Assembly (NCBI GenBank): GCA_021904315.1
Contig: CM038910.1
Location: forward strand, 7,378,001-7,442,000
DNA: 64,000 nucleotides
Origin: Sphagnum magellanicum
Lineage: Eukaryota > Streptophyta > Sphagnopsida > Sphagnales > Sphagnaceae
Direction of reading: 5' to 3'
This document shows, piece by piece, positions 1 to 12,484 of the stretch (position 1 is the first letter of the stretch; each line of letters starts with the position of its first letter). The position numbers were made by a program, and so were the translations under genes. Under the pieces are notes generated by a model. It was not told where the DNA came from. It searched no databases and saw nothing but the letters and a program-made list of their open reading frames with translations.

Positions 1-210
1 TTGCCCGATGTCTAAATGGCTCATGCGAGGCCATTTTGGACATTTGCACTTTAAGACCTTTCCAACGGTATAAAGAATGTCTCAATGCAAGGTGTTTTAA
101 CCCCTACAATCACACTTTGAGTTTTTCGGAGTCCCGGAGGACTCCCAAGTCCCATTTTTCGGGAGTGTGAGTGGCAACCTCACACTTCCCTCAAAGTGGG
201 GTTGTGACAA
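1..210 (-). repeat. dispersed repeat, copy 1 (inverted relative to copy 2)
   Basis: Read as the reverse complement, this segment aligns along its length with 6240-6440. Both contain a gagggaa start, a CTCACACTCCC block, a GGGAGTCC-type palindrome, a TAGGGGT(T/C)AAAAC block, and a CATTGAGA...GGAAAG(G/A)TCTT block ending near GCATGA(G/C)CCATTT. By eye identity is about 70 percent. It is probably cut by the window edge. The local inverted motif GGAGTCC...GGACTCC at about 139-156 suggests a hairpin. The element class is unknown; it could be part of an LTR or a non-autonomous DNA element. Confidence 0.6.
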
Positions 211-3090
211 TAAAAAAATTATATGTACTAAAAAAATAGGGAAAAGAAAATAGGAATGCGAGAATGCATGCATTAATTATAAAATGTGGCATCAAAAATT
301 ACAATTTTCAAAAAACAACATATGCAAACAAAATTATAATGATTGAGAAAACTTTGAAATTAAAACAAATTATGTCATGGGAAACATAAGACATTTACTT
401 TACAACCAAAACTCTTTTAAGGCCCAAGTGTGAATCATTTTTAAAAAGTTATCATTCAATGTTTATACCTTATAGCAACAACATGTGTGAAGATTCAATT
501 GAAAGGTCATTGGTTACTATTATATGTATTGGTTATTATTAATCATGGCTATGAAACTAAACCAAATCCTCTTGATGATGGGAATGAAAATTTTGACCAA
601 TTTGGTGTTAAATTTTGCCTTTTAAACAAAAACATGGGGGAGGTTATGATACTAATTTTGATGTTAGATCTTTGTTTCAAATCCTCATGGGTTGTCGATA
701 ATTCAAGAGCATGGAAATCCAATTCATTTCATTACTAAATATGATTTGAAAGAGGTCATTTGCCTTCTAATGAATTTTTTTGATTCACTATACCATATTA
801 TCTAAGCTTTTATAGTGCCATTTAATATATCTAATGTTCATATTGATTACGAAAATAGTCAAATATTTGGCGTTCAAACATCCATTAAAGAATCTTCACA
901 CACACTTTTGATTAAAGAATTATTTTTATTTCAAAAGTTATCCATCCCCACATCTATGCATGTAAATCCCTTTGCTTATAAGCAAATTTAAAAAGGTGAA
1001 TTTTTTAATGTTAACATCATTGTCAAATATATTCCAAAAAGATTTTAGCCTCAAATTGAAATAATGTTCAGCCTTGTTGGTGTTGTGATAGTTTTCAAAC
1101 ATTGTCATGTACAAGTGAAGAACTTTGATCAAAGTAATGCAGTGGTGAACAATTGACATAATGATATATGCTTGAATTGCATGGCAAATGCAAACTTCAA
1201 GGACTATATTAAAATTCAAGTTATTTTATTTAAAGAAAATTATGGGTTGATTAAAAAACCTAAATATTTTGAAAAACTAAATGTTGATGATGATTAGATA
1301 AATCACCTCTAACAAACTTTCCATTTTTTTTGTTCCCATCAACTAACCATACCTTGATGGCTTTCTAATTTTTTTATGTTCACATGGATGTTGCAAGGTT
1401 GGTTTCTTGTTTTTCATGAAGTCACCATCATTAGAAATGATTGATCAAACTACAATAAGCACTTGATATACTTTTAGGCTTTTAAGTGGGTGAGGTTAAA
1501 GTGTTGGGGTGATTTTATGTTTTGTGAATGTTTTTTGTTTTGCATCCAATTTGTGTTACACTAAATAGAGTTCTTCAATTAAGAACTTGGGTTCAATTTA
1601 TTCACAAGTTATTTGATTTTGGATATTGTTCATCTATTTGTTTTTCCACAATGAGAATGTGAAATTTGTTATACATAACATGTTTGCATATTTGGATTTT
1701 GTTTGAATTTCAAAATCAATAAATACATTATTTGCATTATTAACAATGAGTGAAAAAAAATCTTGAAATGCATAATCACATTTACAAGTAAAATTCTAAA
1801 AACTTTGGATGCATATCCTTTCACAATTAAAGAAAATAATATGACATATTTGTATTTAAAGGTGAAGTTCAACAACACTATAATTAGCCAACATTATATA
1901 TACCCCAAAAAGGTTCTTTTGTTTTTCCACTACCTATTATTCACAATTTCAAAAAAACCCCAAGTGAAATAAATGTTTACACAAAAGAAGGTTCAATAAC
2001 ATTATACAATTTTTATTATTGATATAAGTGTTAGGTTTAATCATTATTATATATTTTTGAAAATGTTGAATATTCTAAACATTATTTGTCACAAAACCTT
2101 GAAAACTAGCTAACATACATATTCATTAATGCGAAATCAATACTTGAAATAGTTGTGTACGTCACATTTGAAATTGATTATTTTATTTGTTTTTGTTATG
2201 CAATATCTAATATGTAGGTGATTTATTTAATGTTTGCCTATTTATGTTTAACATAATCTTCAACATGTATTATAATTTACTCAAATTTGTGGATAAAATG
2301 GAATATGTATTCCTTACAACCAACAATGAGAAAAAGAAATCATATACTACATATTTTGTTAATGAGATCTTTTCATGGACATAAAAAACCATCCAATTTT
2401 TTTACACAACATTAAAATGTGGCATTTATGACTATGCATGATTATGTAATCTAACAACCACATTATATTTACCACTAATCATATACATGGTGTTAATTTA
2501 AACTAACATTTGTTATTGCATTTTCCATGATTACAATCATTTTTACCACAACCATGCATCCAATGTTCCATATTTAATTTTTAAATATAAATTAATTACT
2601 TTTTATTTTATTTTATTTGCAACGTGGCTAACCTAGACAACATAGATTCAAATGTTAATAACTTGCCACCATGTGGTAGCATAAGCTTAAATCATAATTT
2701 TTTTTGTTAATTATATGCTACCACATGGTAAACTGAATTATTTTTTATCCAATTATGAACAAAGTTGGAAATTGATTTTTTTGGCCCAATTATGTGATGC
2801 CACGTTGCAAACAAAACATAGTCAAATAAATTTAAACAACTTAGTTTAATTGGCTTAACCTAAGAAATTTAAGCTAAAATTAAACAAACATAGGTGAGGA
2901 ACCTAAGTAATTTAGGCCATTTTAACTTGGTTGCAAATGTGAGGTCTTAAACCCTTCATCTCCATTTTGATGATTCAAATATTTAACCATTGCACCATAA
3001 AAAATTATTATGCAAAAAAATTATTCATCACAAAAATATAAATGATACATTAATATAATTGTTAAATTAAAAAAACTAATATCTTAAACA
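211..3090. other. AT-rich spacer, no gene seen
   Basis: No open frame here resembles a known protein, and the short frames lack convincing splice or codon structure. The sequence is A/T homopolymer-rich and otherwise featureless by eye. Confidence 0.6.
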
Positions 3091-3660
3091 AACCTATATC
3101 AACCTAGGCTATCTTAGCTTATCTTGGTTAACTTAGGCATACACACATTAACCTAGGCTACCTAAATTATTTAGGATGACCTAAAGCTATGACCTAGACT
3201 AAATAGGTCTAACCTAGGATTACCTATAATAGATTAGGTTGACTAGTTGGGTAAAACATGAATAAAAGTTGCCTAAAATTTGGTTAAACAAAAACTTGGG
3301 TAAATTTGGCTAAATTTTGGTTAAACTTAAATTCACCTACGTTAAACTTGGTTTAAATCTTGGCCAAACCTAAACTAACCAAGGTTCAACTTTGGTTAAA
3401 CTTAGGTTAACCTAAAATAACTTAAAACTTACCTATGTTCACTTAGGTTAACACACATCCCATTAAATTAACATGATGTAACCTAAGGTCACCTACAATA
3501 ACTTAAGTTCACATATGTCTACCTAAGCTAATTGAAGTTGCCTAGCCTAACCTATGTTAACCTATATTAACCTATTCAAATCTATGCCTATCTTAGGCTT
3601 ATATAACTTAACATAAGTTTCTTCATGCCAACTTGTGCTGGCCTATATATTTAGGGTAGT
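3090..3660. repeat. CCTA/TTAGG-rich degenerate low-complexity block
   Basis: Motifs such as AACCTA, CCTAGG, TTAGGTTAAC and AACCTAAG recur every 8-15 bases on both strands over about 570 bases, with no fixed period. The block resembles a decayed short-period satellite. A similar block lies at 33,790-34,400. It is not a telomeric array, because the units are irregular. Confidence 0.55.
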
Positions 3661-5740
3661 TTATGATGGTTTAGGTTATGACATGTGTCATGATTTTTAA
3701 AATGATTACAAGTCACATAATCATAATTGTAGTCATATAGTTGTTTGTATGATTATAATTATATAAATGGTTGTGACTAATGTCCACATCCAACTATATG
3801 ACTAAATTTGAACTTTAGTTACAAGTTGTTATTTAGTCATAAAACCATGTTTTCACATTGTGTTAATATATTTATAGGCCCCTCATCCATCAAAAAATTT
3901 CATTGTAACTTCTAAAATCTAAAAGGTTTGTGACAAACTATCAATTAAGCCTTTTAGATTTTGGAAGTTACTTTTGTGGTTTTTTCTTTTTTCTTTTTAA
4001 ATTATGACAATGAAAGCCTTTTTGTTGTATTTTTTTTGTGTTGGGTTGTGGTGATATTTCAAAGAAGGTTCAAGGCTTTGGAGTTGTTTCAAGGTTTGCA
4101 AGTTTGTTGTAGATTGTAGCACTGTGATATTGTTATCACAAGGTTGAACAAAAGATGTAAAATATTGTAATGATTTTTTTGGCTTGTAGTTATGAACCAC
4201 CAAGTATTGGATTAATGTTGAATGACACATTAGAAGGGGGCCTTTTTGCCAAACCACTTCGGTTTTAGGAGCGGGGACAAATCTCAAAGTGGAGAGGCAT
4301 GGAGGGGGTGTCATTTTGGTATCCAGTGGCCTTGCCTAGCTACATTGCCATGGGATGCATTGCCAGCAAATCTTCAATACTTGAACTTGATGGAGCTAAT
4401 CATGTATGTTGTGTCCACAACGAGCTTGTAACGCATGTCAATTACACAACTCATAGTATTTGGGATAGTTCAACTTTGCGATATGGAAATGAAGATCTGA
4501 GTATATGGCCTATTAAAAATGAAGTAATTATGGGTCATGGAGATGTGCACACAATACTTCATTCCAGTGGACTCCTTCCCAAGTGGTACTACACTTTCAC
4601 AATGTTGGAACTACATGTAATTACTTGTAGTTGAACAACCTTGGTGGCTTAACTTAAGATGAATTCATAGATTATTGATGTAAATGGATGTTTTTCATAG
4701 ACAAGCAAACCCATTAGGAAAATGAGATGTTGATGTAGTGTGGGTTGTTATGTTTAAACAATAGGAAGGATGAATGTGGAAGCTTGTTTTTCAAGGTGAG
4801 TATAATATACACCTATATGGCAAGGTATCAATTTTTGCACATTATCACAAGCTAGAACATCTTATGTGAAATAATCACAAGGTTTTTCCTCTATTCTCCT
4901 TTTCCTCAAGCCATATTCATGCAAAAGGATACAACTAACAATGTCATTCTTCCTACATTTGCTAGTGATGGATATATGTTGATAGGAAAGACACGAGGAC
5001 ATGAGGTTAATGGATAGTCATAGATACCTGAAACTACTAGGCGTTAGAATGTTGAAAATTCCAGTTTCTAGAGGGTAGTGAAGAATCTAATGCCTTTAGA
5101 ATATGGATACATCTCAATGCTTTAAATGCTTAAATTAGGTGAAAACAATTTGGCAGAACAAAGTAGGCTTAAGAGATGTGTCACTTTCACTATGCTCAAC
5201 CTATATTGGTTAACAGTCATTATGTGGTGGGCATGAACATATGTCCGTCACCAAGGGTCTAAACATGGATGGTGTGTGTGAATGGTTGGATCCATAGATG
5301 CTAGACATTTGGATAACTAATGCCCCTATGAAGAATAATGCATAATACAGAATGAAAGCAAAAAAATTTCTTTTGTGGTTTGAAAATCATAACATATCAT
5401 TTCAACATTTACATATCATATTGTTCCTTTTCAAATACCAATACTTTTTTTATGATGTAGGTTTTCCTTTAAGGTTATTATAACATGTATAAGAGATACT
5501 ATCAAAATATTGAATGTAATAGTTTTCCATTTTATCAACCTTGTACTATGCATATTTGAATACAAAATAACCAACTTAAATGTTAGATTGATTGTTTTGC
5601 TCATATTAATGTCATGTTTCATTTTCTTGGGTGTTTTATGCATATGTTGTTTGAACTGTTTCTATGGATCAATACTTTGCCCAATGTATATTTTATTATT
5701 GTTCTCACATTTAATGTTATACACAAAATGCTTTTGTATG
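3661..5740. other. AT-rich spacer, no gene seen
   Basis: The segment holds only short frames. One + frame at 4299-4634 (111 codons) has a normal residue mix but matches nothing I recognise and has no visible gene context, so it is not called as a gene. Confidence 0.5.
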
Positions 5741-5744
5741 TTGT

Positions 5745-6300
5745 TTAAGAAGTTTCTCGCTTTTTTGTAGGTACATTGTGTTTTTGGACAACATTATTTG
5801 TAGTTGGATTTTTTTTGTTGTTCTTTGATCCAAGAGGTCGACCATGATTTTTCTTTGGATTGGTTTGGCTATCCTCTTCATGAGTTTTAATTGGACTAGC
5901 TTGTTTGTTCTCTTCTTTAGATGCTTTAAGCGAAAGTAGTTTTTTCTTTAAATATTTCAAAGGTTGTCTTTCTGCAACTTTCATTTCTTTAGTGTCAAAA
6001 TCATCAAATTCAACTATTTTTAGAACTTGTTGGACATTGTCAAAATTTTAATTTTTGAGCATTTGACTTACCAATGAAACTTGTTGGTTGATCATTGATT
6101 TTTTTGCAGGAGATTCCACCTTTGGAGGAGAGATAGCAAAGGGTAAGTGTTGTAAACCTAACCTTGGGCTTGCGACCAAGGCAAGGGTTTGCGAGGGTGT
6201 GGGCCAAGAGTGAGCTCGGGAATCACATTTCACGCTCCTGAAAGTGCAAAAGAATGTGAGGGAATGAAGCCTCACACTCCCCAAATGAACTCCCATTTTG
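5745..6300 (-). pseudogene. broken ORF encoding a basic protein with an AT-hook-like motif
   Basis: One minus-strand frame runs from about 6180 to 5745 with a single in-frame TAA near 6048. The part after the stop is lysine-rich. It carries a GRPLGSKN segment flanked by lysines, close to the AT-hook core GRPxGSKN that binds the minor groove of AT-rich DNA. Before the stop, the frame reads SPPKVESPAKKS and similar. The upstream end merges into the dispersed repeat at 6240-6440. I do not recognise the parent protein. AT-hook-like linkers occur in plant chromatin proteins and in retroelement polyproteins, and the repeat next to it favours a transposon origin. This is inference. Confidence 0.35.
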
Positions 6301-6440
6301 GGAGTTATAGTCCCAATGGACTCTCAAATTTTCAGAGGGCGATTACAGGGGTCAAAACTCATTGGATTGAGATGTTCTTTACATCATTGGAAAGATCTTG
6401 GAACGTAGATGTCAGTAACGAGCTTGCATGACCCATTTGG
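6240..6440 (+). repeat. dispersed repeat, copy 2
   Basis: This is homologous to the reverse complement of 1-210, with the same block order. The two copies lie about 6 kb apart in opposite orientation. The stretch downstream to about 6990 (hairpin, TATAAG-like motif near 6741, C-rich tail near 6930-6955) is compatible with a larger LTR-like or non-autonomous element. I saw no primer-binding site or flanking duplication. Confidence 0.55.
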
Positions 6441-6663
6441 ACACCTGATACACAAGTTATGGCCAAAACAAAGGCCGGGAGTCAAATTGGCAATTTGATT
6501 CTTGACCACTAAAAGTTGGGATTTCCTTGCGTTTAGGTGTCGTGCAACATACCATTGGAAAGCTCTCGATGAGGCTACAACTTTTCTTTAGACCTCATTT
6601 CGATCAGAGGTTTTCACACAAATTTATGGGCCCCCAAAGTTGTGGGAGTCCCAAGTTTGGGAA

Positions 6664-6693
6664 TTTCGGGACTCCCACTTGGGAGTCCCGAAA
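6664..6693. repeat. perfect 14-bp inverted repeat (hairpin), 2-base loop
   Basis: The left arm TTTCGGGACTCCCA and the right arm TGGGAGTCCCGAAA are exact reverse complements separated by two bases. A related GGGAGTCCC motif occurs just before it (about 6646-6654). A weaker version, GGAGTCC...GGACTCC, occurs in the copy at 1-210, so the palindrome seems to be part of the repeat family. Confidence 0.85.
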
Positions 6694-6999
6694 CAAAATG
6701 CCATTTGGATGTGGGCCTCGTGGAGAGGCACATAATATACTATAAGGGGGAAGGTGGTGGCTTCCCCCAAGTCCGGGCCGTGGTGAGTCTTGTGAGTCCG
6801 AGTTTGCCCGTGGTTTGTCCTAACACCAAAAATGCTCCAACTATGCACTAACCAACTTGTTGTTTGGTTTTGTGCAGTTCTGTGTGAGTGATTGAAGTGC
6901 TTGTCAATCTACCTAGTTCCATCCCAGAGCTCCAGCACGCCCCTCTACCCCCGAAGTGTTACGAGCTAGGGAACGTGCCCCAACTTCCTACTCTTCCAT

Positions 7000-9410
7000 T
7001 GTTTTCATTTTAGACTCACATTTGATGCAAATTCATTTTTCACAATTGCATCTAACTTTTGAAGAACATTTTTCATGGCTTGGTAGGACAAAGAAAGGTA
7101 AGATGCCATGTCATTCTTTTTGTCAAACTCAAAGTACATACGTTTAAAGTGGTATGGACTCAAAGTCCCCTTGTAAATAGACTGTATTTCTTGATGGATG
7201 AAATTGTATGCATATTACTTATTAAAATGAATGTCATCTTGGTCGTAGTTGACATTCAAGACATCCATGAAAATAAAAACATGACTTGAAATTTGCAAAA
7301 ATTATTAGCATTTGTAGATGACTTGTCTAATCCTAAGTGACTAATTATATGGAGTATTCATATGAACATTCACATTGTCTTTATTTATGTGGTTAGTTTC
7401 AAGTTGAACCCTAAATGACACAATAAGTTTTTGCATTTGTATATGGACACTTCTTGATGAGGGAACTAGATTTTTGATTTTTACATCATTGCATAGCTTG
7501 GTGGATATTTATTTTCAAAAGACTAGGTTCAAACTAAGAATGTATGAAATTTCATGTTATTTGGATGTTAGACCTAGCACTTGTTGAATTGAAATACTCA
7601 TGCAAAGTAGTTATTGTACTTACATCTATCCTGTTAAGTTGGGTTTTATATTGTTCAACATTGTATTTGAAGATATTAGTGTTTTCTTGATTTGGAGTTC
7701 CACATGGAGATGAAGGTTAGCTGTGCCCAGTGTGTGAATGCAAAATGGTGTATAATAGTGATCAGCTTAAATGAGCATAACCTTTGAAATTAACATCAAC
7801 TGGGAAATGAGTCTTTCAATCCTTCAAATTTGTAAAAACTAATTTGTAACCTTTTGATTTGATGGATTATAATCTATTTTATGCATTTGCATGAAGACAT
7901 ATTTTAAAACTATGTTTGTGTGCTTTTGTTGTTAGATAAAATTATGCCATGAAAGGTAAGGACTTTGTTATAAAAAACTAAAAATCAAATTGAAACATGA
8001 CACTTTGGATTTGGAAAACATGTTATTTCAATCAAAAATTCAACTATTTCTGTCAATAGGAGTGTGTGGAGTTCTAGTGGAAATCTATTGGTGCTAACAT
8101 CAAAATTAAACAATTTTACATTTTTTTGTAACAACTTGGTGTAAACTTATGGTTGGGCCTTTGTATGTAAAATACCTAGGCATGGTAAGTAATTGTTGTG
8201 TGTTGAGAAAAATATTGTCTTTTTCTGCACCCATCCATCTATAAACTCTTTCAGTTGTCCGTAGCTTTGAAATGATTGTTTGATTTGAAAATCCTGACAT
8301 TCATAATTGTCCAAAAATATTTCTTGGCCTGTGGTAGCCCACCATTATTTTTTTGATGGTGGAACTGATGCTTTGTTTGTGTTAACACATGAAATTGAAA
8401 TGTAAATTTTGTTATGAGATTTTGGAACAAAAAATCTAGTCTACTTGAAAAACTTGAAGCCATGATTGCAAAAATCAAAATCTAGGTTAGTTATTTGTTA
8501 TGTTATTTCATTCTTTTATACAAATTGAAATGGAAGTTGGAAATACGCATATTGGAAAGCCATAAGGTGTTTAGTTCTCTTCATATTCTTAAATACACAA
8601 ATCCCTTTGGTGTTCCATATTATTCACAAAAAGCCTTCAACTTTTCAAGGTGTTACATCTAGGAACAATTATATGTCTTATGGTGTTTTGAATCTATTAA
8701 ATATATTGGAAGTCCAAAAGGTTTAAGAATCTATATATAAGCACAATACATATGTTCATTTTTTGAATGTGACACTTGTGATAAAACCCTACCCATTTGT
8801 CTTGAAAAGTGTACGACAATTTTAACCACAAAAATTTAAAAACATGTCATACAAAATTTTGTAAATCTAGGGCACATAGGAATAACCATATGGTTTTAAA
8901 ATATTGTATGGCATTGTCAAAGGTAAGGAATTTTTTTTGGTGTGACTTAGGGTTAGGAGATAAATTTAGGCCTAAAAACATTGTCTCTTTAAGGTTAGTT
9001 TGAATTTCTTTTTATTTTTCTCTTGATTTTTTTGTTTTCCAAATCTACATCAAATGTTGTTTTTGTGGTTTGTTGTGATCATGTGGGGACAAGAATAAAA
9101 GGTAGGTAAAAATCCATTGCATGTCATTGTTGCATTTGTAGGTCAATTTCTAGACTTGCATGTGTTGTTGGATTTGCTTAAAAACCCCCCTTGTTAACCC
9201 CAAATTGGGTGGTTTGGTATTTTGGACTTGGTCGAAATTAAAGTACTCACCATCTACATTCTACTAAATACCAACATCCTTTTGATTAAACCTTGTAAAT
9301 GGTTGTGGGTTCAAATAACCACTAGGCCATGTTAAATTTATTTGTGATAATATTGTTATTCAATTAGTCATCCAAACATGGGAACTTCAAGGGTGTCTAA
9401 TTTTGTTGGG
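7000..9410. other. AT-rich spacer, no gene seen
   Basis: The segment contains only short frames and runs of A/T. I see no conserved protein motif, RNA gene or clear repeat boundary. Confidence 0.5.
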
Positions 9411-9416
9411 TAAATA

Positions 9417-10075
9417 ATGGGCAACCTTTTGATGTGTGTTTTAAATCCCCTTCCAATTACAGTAGTTGGAAACAATATACCTTTTGAAAGGTGCCCTTAT
9501 GGGAGTGAACGTACAATAGCCCATGACACATTTTTGGATATTCTTGCAAATATTGTTTTGGAGAGCGGCGCACATGTTCGAAGGGAGGTTTCCCACCTTA
9601 TCTTTCGCCACATCCAACAATGAGTGGATATTTTTATTATCAAAAATGGTTTCCATATTTCGATGGACCTTGTCATTGTTGACCCAATTTGCATAGATAT
9701 GGTGCAACGAACATTAACAACGACAACACATGTAGTGACAATGGTTGCTTAGGAGAAGACATGATTTTACACTAAATAAACATTAAATGATGATTTCATT
9801 CCCCTTGCTATTGAAACGTGTGGGTGTTTTCATTCTCATTTTGATTCATTTTTGATCACTTGTGCACAAACCACTATCACATGTCATCAGTGATCTTCTT
9901 TAATCCCCTTGATGTTCATGTCCCACTATCGACAACGTGTGTCCATAACCTTGTAGCGTGCATAAGCCATAACGATTTTTCAATGAGCTGCTGCATTTGG
10001 TCAGGGTTCCTCATCTCTTCCACACATCATAGTTAATGCACTTTTGTCACTAGTTGATTTGTGTCAAATGATTGC
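9417..10075 (+). pseudogene. decayed retroelement-like ORF in one frame with many stops
   Basis: One + frame can be read for about 650 bases without any frame change, but it is cut by about eight stops. The protein text includes PFERCPYGSERTIAHDTF, then VDIFIIKNGF..MDLVIVDP, then MVQRTLTTTTH, FIPLAIETCGCFHSHFDSF and SHYRQRVSITL. I recognise this as a repetitive plant protein family usually found as the tail of retroelement-type ORFs; the class is from memory and not certain. Nearly all the stops can be explained as C-to-T changes of CGA, CAG or CAA codons, which suggests decay of methylated DNA rather than indel damage. No upstream reverse-transcriptase motif was found. Confidence 0.5.
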
Positions 10076-11280
10076 TTTTTTATTTTTGGTCTTTTTTGTT
10101 ATCGTTGATTGTCATTTTGTAACCTTGGGTTTTATTTGCATAAGGTTTTTTTCTTTTCCTTATTTTTTGTTGATTGTTTGTTTTCATTTTTTTTGTGGGT
10201 TGTGTGTTCATGCTTTCATTTGCCTTGTACTTTTGATGGATGGGTTCCTGTCCTTGGTTTTTATATACAAAGTTTTTCTTTTTTTTCAAATAAGGTAGAT
10301 CTTTCAAACATTTGGTCATGGTTGGGTTTGAAGTTCATAGTTTCATTCATTATCTATTATGCAAAAATGTTTTGGTAGCTAATGTTGATTTTGAGAATTA
10401 TGCATAATAAAAAGTGAAAAGTTGCCCATTGATTAGTAGCATAACTTTAATTTGAACTAATTTGAAATTTTTGATGATTGAAATATGCTTTGAATTGTAT
10501 AATGGATCAAAATAAATAATGAACTTTTATAGGTGATTTGTATGTTCCATTGGATACATACTCAAAACATTTATCATATTTAAAAATATTTCAAAAGATT
10601 TTTCAATGTCTTTCACAACAATTTGGTTTTTGAAAAAAAATGCTGGAAAAATTTCAACACAATTTTTATTCATCCGAGACATGCATCTTCAACTTTAGAT
10701 ACTCAAAATGGGGTATTTTTTCATTATCATCTACTTGTTAGATGATTTTAGAAAACTTAAAAGTCACAACACTTGTTAACAACGAGGAGTTGAAAAACAT
10801 AAAATAAAGTTTTTAATGGAAAAAAAAAAGACCCTCTCTCTTTTGAAATGACTTGAGAAAATTACAACAAAAGAGTCATTTTGTTTGGTTTTAAAAAAAA
10901 ATGCAATACATGAAAAAAAAATCTCTCTCTTTTTCTTTTTTGAAATGGCTTCTGAAAATTAGGGCATAGTTGTCATTTATTTGCCTTTTTAAAATTAAAA
11001 ATTGTGATACCTAAGGTAGATCGGCCAATGACCAAACACTTAAGGTAGGGTTGCTTGCCGTTTTTCCAAGAAGGCCCCGTTGTTTATGGTGTCCAAGGAA
11101 TAGATGGAACACTCCCCTTAGTGCATCTATCACACAAAAAATCGGCAAAAATGGACTAGAGGCGAGAAAGTTAATAACCCTAGAAATAAGGGAGATTGTT
11201 TTTACAAAAAATTCTTGATAAAACAACTCATAACTTAATTTCGAATCCCTTAAAAAAAATCCTTAAATATTACTCGGTTT
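10076..11280. other. AT-rich spacer, no gene seen
   Basis: The sequence is T-rich and then A-rich, with CTCTCTC-containing stretches near 10,833 and 10,922 that resemble each other. No supported gene. Confidence 0.5.
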
Positions 11281-11580
11281 CTTTAGAGTTACAAGATGAC
11301 TTGTAGAGCTTAAGATGGCGATTTCAAAACAGTTTAAATCGCTCAATTTGAACCAAAAGTGAGAAAGTTATGCACTGACAAAGTAGGAGGGGTCAAAATG
11401 AAGGAAAATGAAAAAAAAAAGCGTTTCGTCATTCGAAAAAAACGTATTATCTTTAATGCTCTTTTTTTGGCTGCTCCTTTGGCTTTGCATTTCAAAGATG
11501 ATTTGTAAAGCTCGAGAAGGCGCTCTTATAACATTTTAAATCACTCAAAATGGACAGGAATTGAGAAAGATCTGCCATAG
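11281..11580 (+). repeat. degenerate direct repeat, offset about 202 bases
   Basis: A segment starting near 11,294 (AGATGACTTGTAGAGCT, then TTTAAATCGCTCAA and TGAGAAAG) recurs near 11,496 (AGATGATTTGTAAAGCT, TTTAAATCACTCAA, TGAGAAAG). The pair lies just upstream of the TRAF-type gene leader and may be part of its promoter or an old insertion. Confidence 0.5.
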
Positions 11581-11639
11581 TGTTCGGTGATAAGTTAGTG
11601 CTCGGTGATGGGCCAGTCTACCCTATATGGGCAAAAAAT

Positions 11640-12140
11640 TTTCTCTCTCTCTATCTCTCTCTCTCTCTCCCCCTCTCGAGCGCAACCCGATCGAGTGACC
11701 TGTTTCGCGTGGTGAAGCAATTGAAGCTCGATTGCAAGCAAGAATTTTTTCGGGGATTCGCGGTTATATGTCTGGAATTAAGAGGTTGTCAGACAGATAG
11801 ATTTTTTACAAGTAACTTTTTTCCTTTTTTTTTTTTTTTGGTGTGGTACTTCTTTTCGGATCAAAAAGAGTGGGAGAATTTGGCTCGGAAAAGTGGGGAA
11901 TTCGTTCAAGCACTAGGAAGAAGAAGAAGAAGAAGAAGAAGAAGAAGGAGCCACGGAAGAGGCTTGGCTTGAATCTTTTGATGCTGTCTGTTGAATCGTT
12001 GCGAGGGGCCGCCGGCTCCTCAGCCCCCGTTGGCTCTGTTGTTCCGGATGGAGGTGACGGAGGTGCTCGGTTTCCCCTTGCTTGCTCTTCTTGTTGTTGT
12101 TGCATTCTGAGTGTTATGTTACGTTATGTTATCTATCTCT
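11640..12140 (+). other. probable 5' leader of the TRAF-type gene
   Basis: The segment begins with a CT-dinucleotide tract (11,641-11,680), typical of plant transcription start regions. It has higher GC than the spacer, a (GAA/AGA)n tract at about 11,917-11,948, and then a GC-rich stretch at 12,000-12,070. Frames through it consist mostly of homopolymers, such as poly-Lys or poly-Phe, and are unlikely to be translated. I infer a leader exon followed by an intron; the donor is not fixed. Confidence 0.5.
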
Positions 12141-12241
12141 AAGGCTTTTGCTTCGGTTAGCAAAAACATTCTTTCTTCTTGTCGCAAGATCCCGATAGCG
12201 CTATGGTTCGTTCGTGACGCTCTTGAGCCGAAGATCAGAAA

Positions 12242-12484
12242 GTGATTCGTCTTTCCAGGAATACATTTCTCCCTTTGAATTATGCTAGAGTCCGCACTGC
12301 TCGTATTTGCAGTTTTTGCGGACAAGAAATAGTGTGGAGTTTTTCCATATCTTCTCATTTCTTTTCCGGTGTTTATTACCAACGTGCAATCGTTGTCACC
12401 AGTCAGGAATTACTATTTTCTAGACAAGAGTATGTCCAAGCATGTACCAACAGTGTTCAAGAATGTCCATTGCCTATGGCATAA
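12242..12484 (+). other. candidate upstream coding exon of the TRAF-type gene (C-x2-C motif)
   Basis: After a good acceptor (CTTTCCAG near 12,260), the frame encodes RTARICSFCGQEIV at about 12,296-12,340. As I remember the family, its members carry a C-x2-C pair about 15-20 residues before the TACV..TTGD segment. The called first exon lacks such a pair. A splice from here into the region before TQRLLVILGTAC (about 13,850) would restore it, but no strong donor was found (only GTGTGG after GAAATA). No start ATG is visible for this frame. Treat as a hypothesis. Confidence 0.25.

Noticed and set aside
4299..4634. Plus-strand 111-codon frame
   Set aside because: The residue mix is normal but no family is recognised and there is no splice, promoter or composition support.
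11806..12142. Poly-Lys or poly-Phe proteins of about 99 codons on both strands
   Set aside because: They arise from AGA/GAA and T-run simple repeats in the probable leader.
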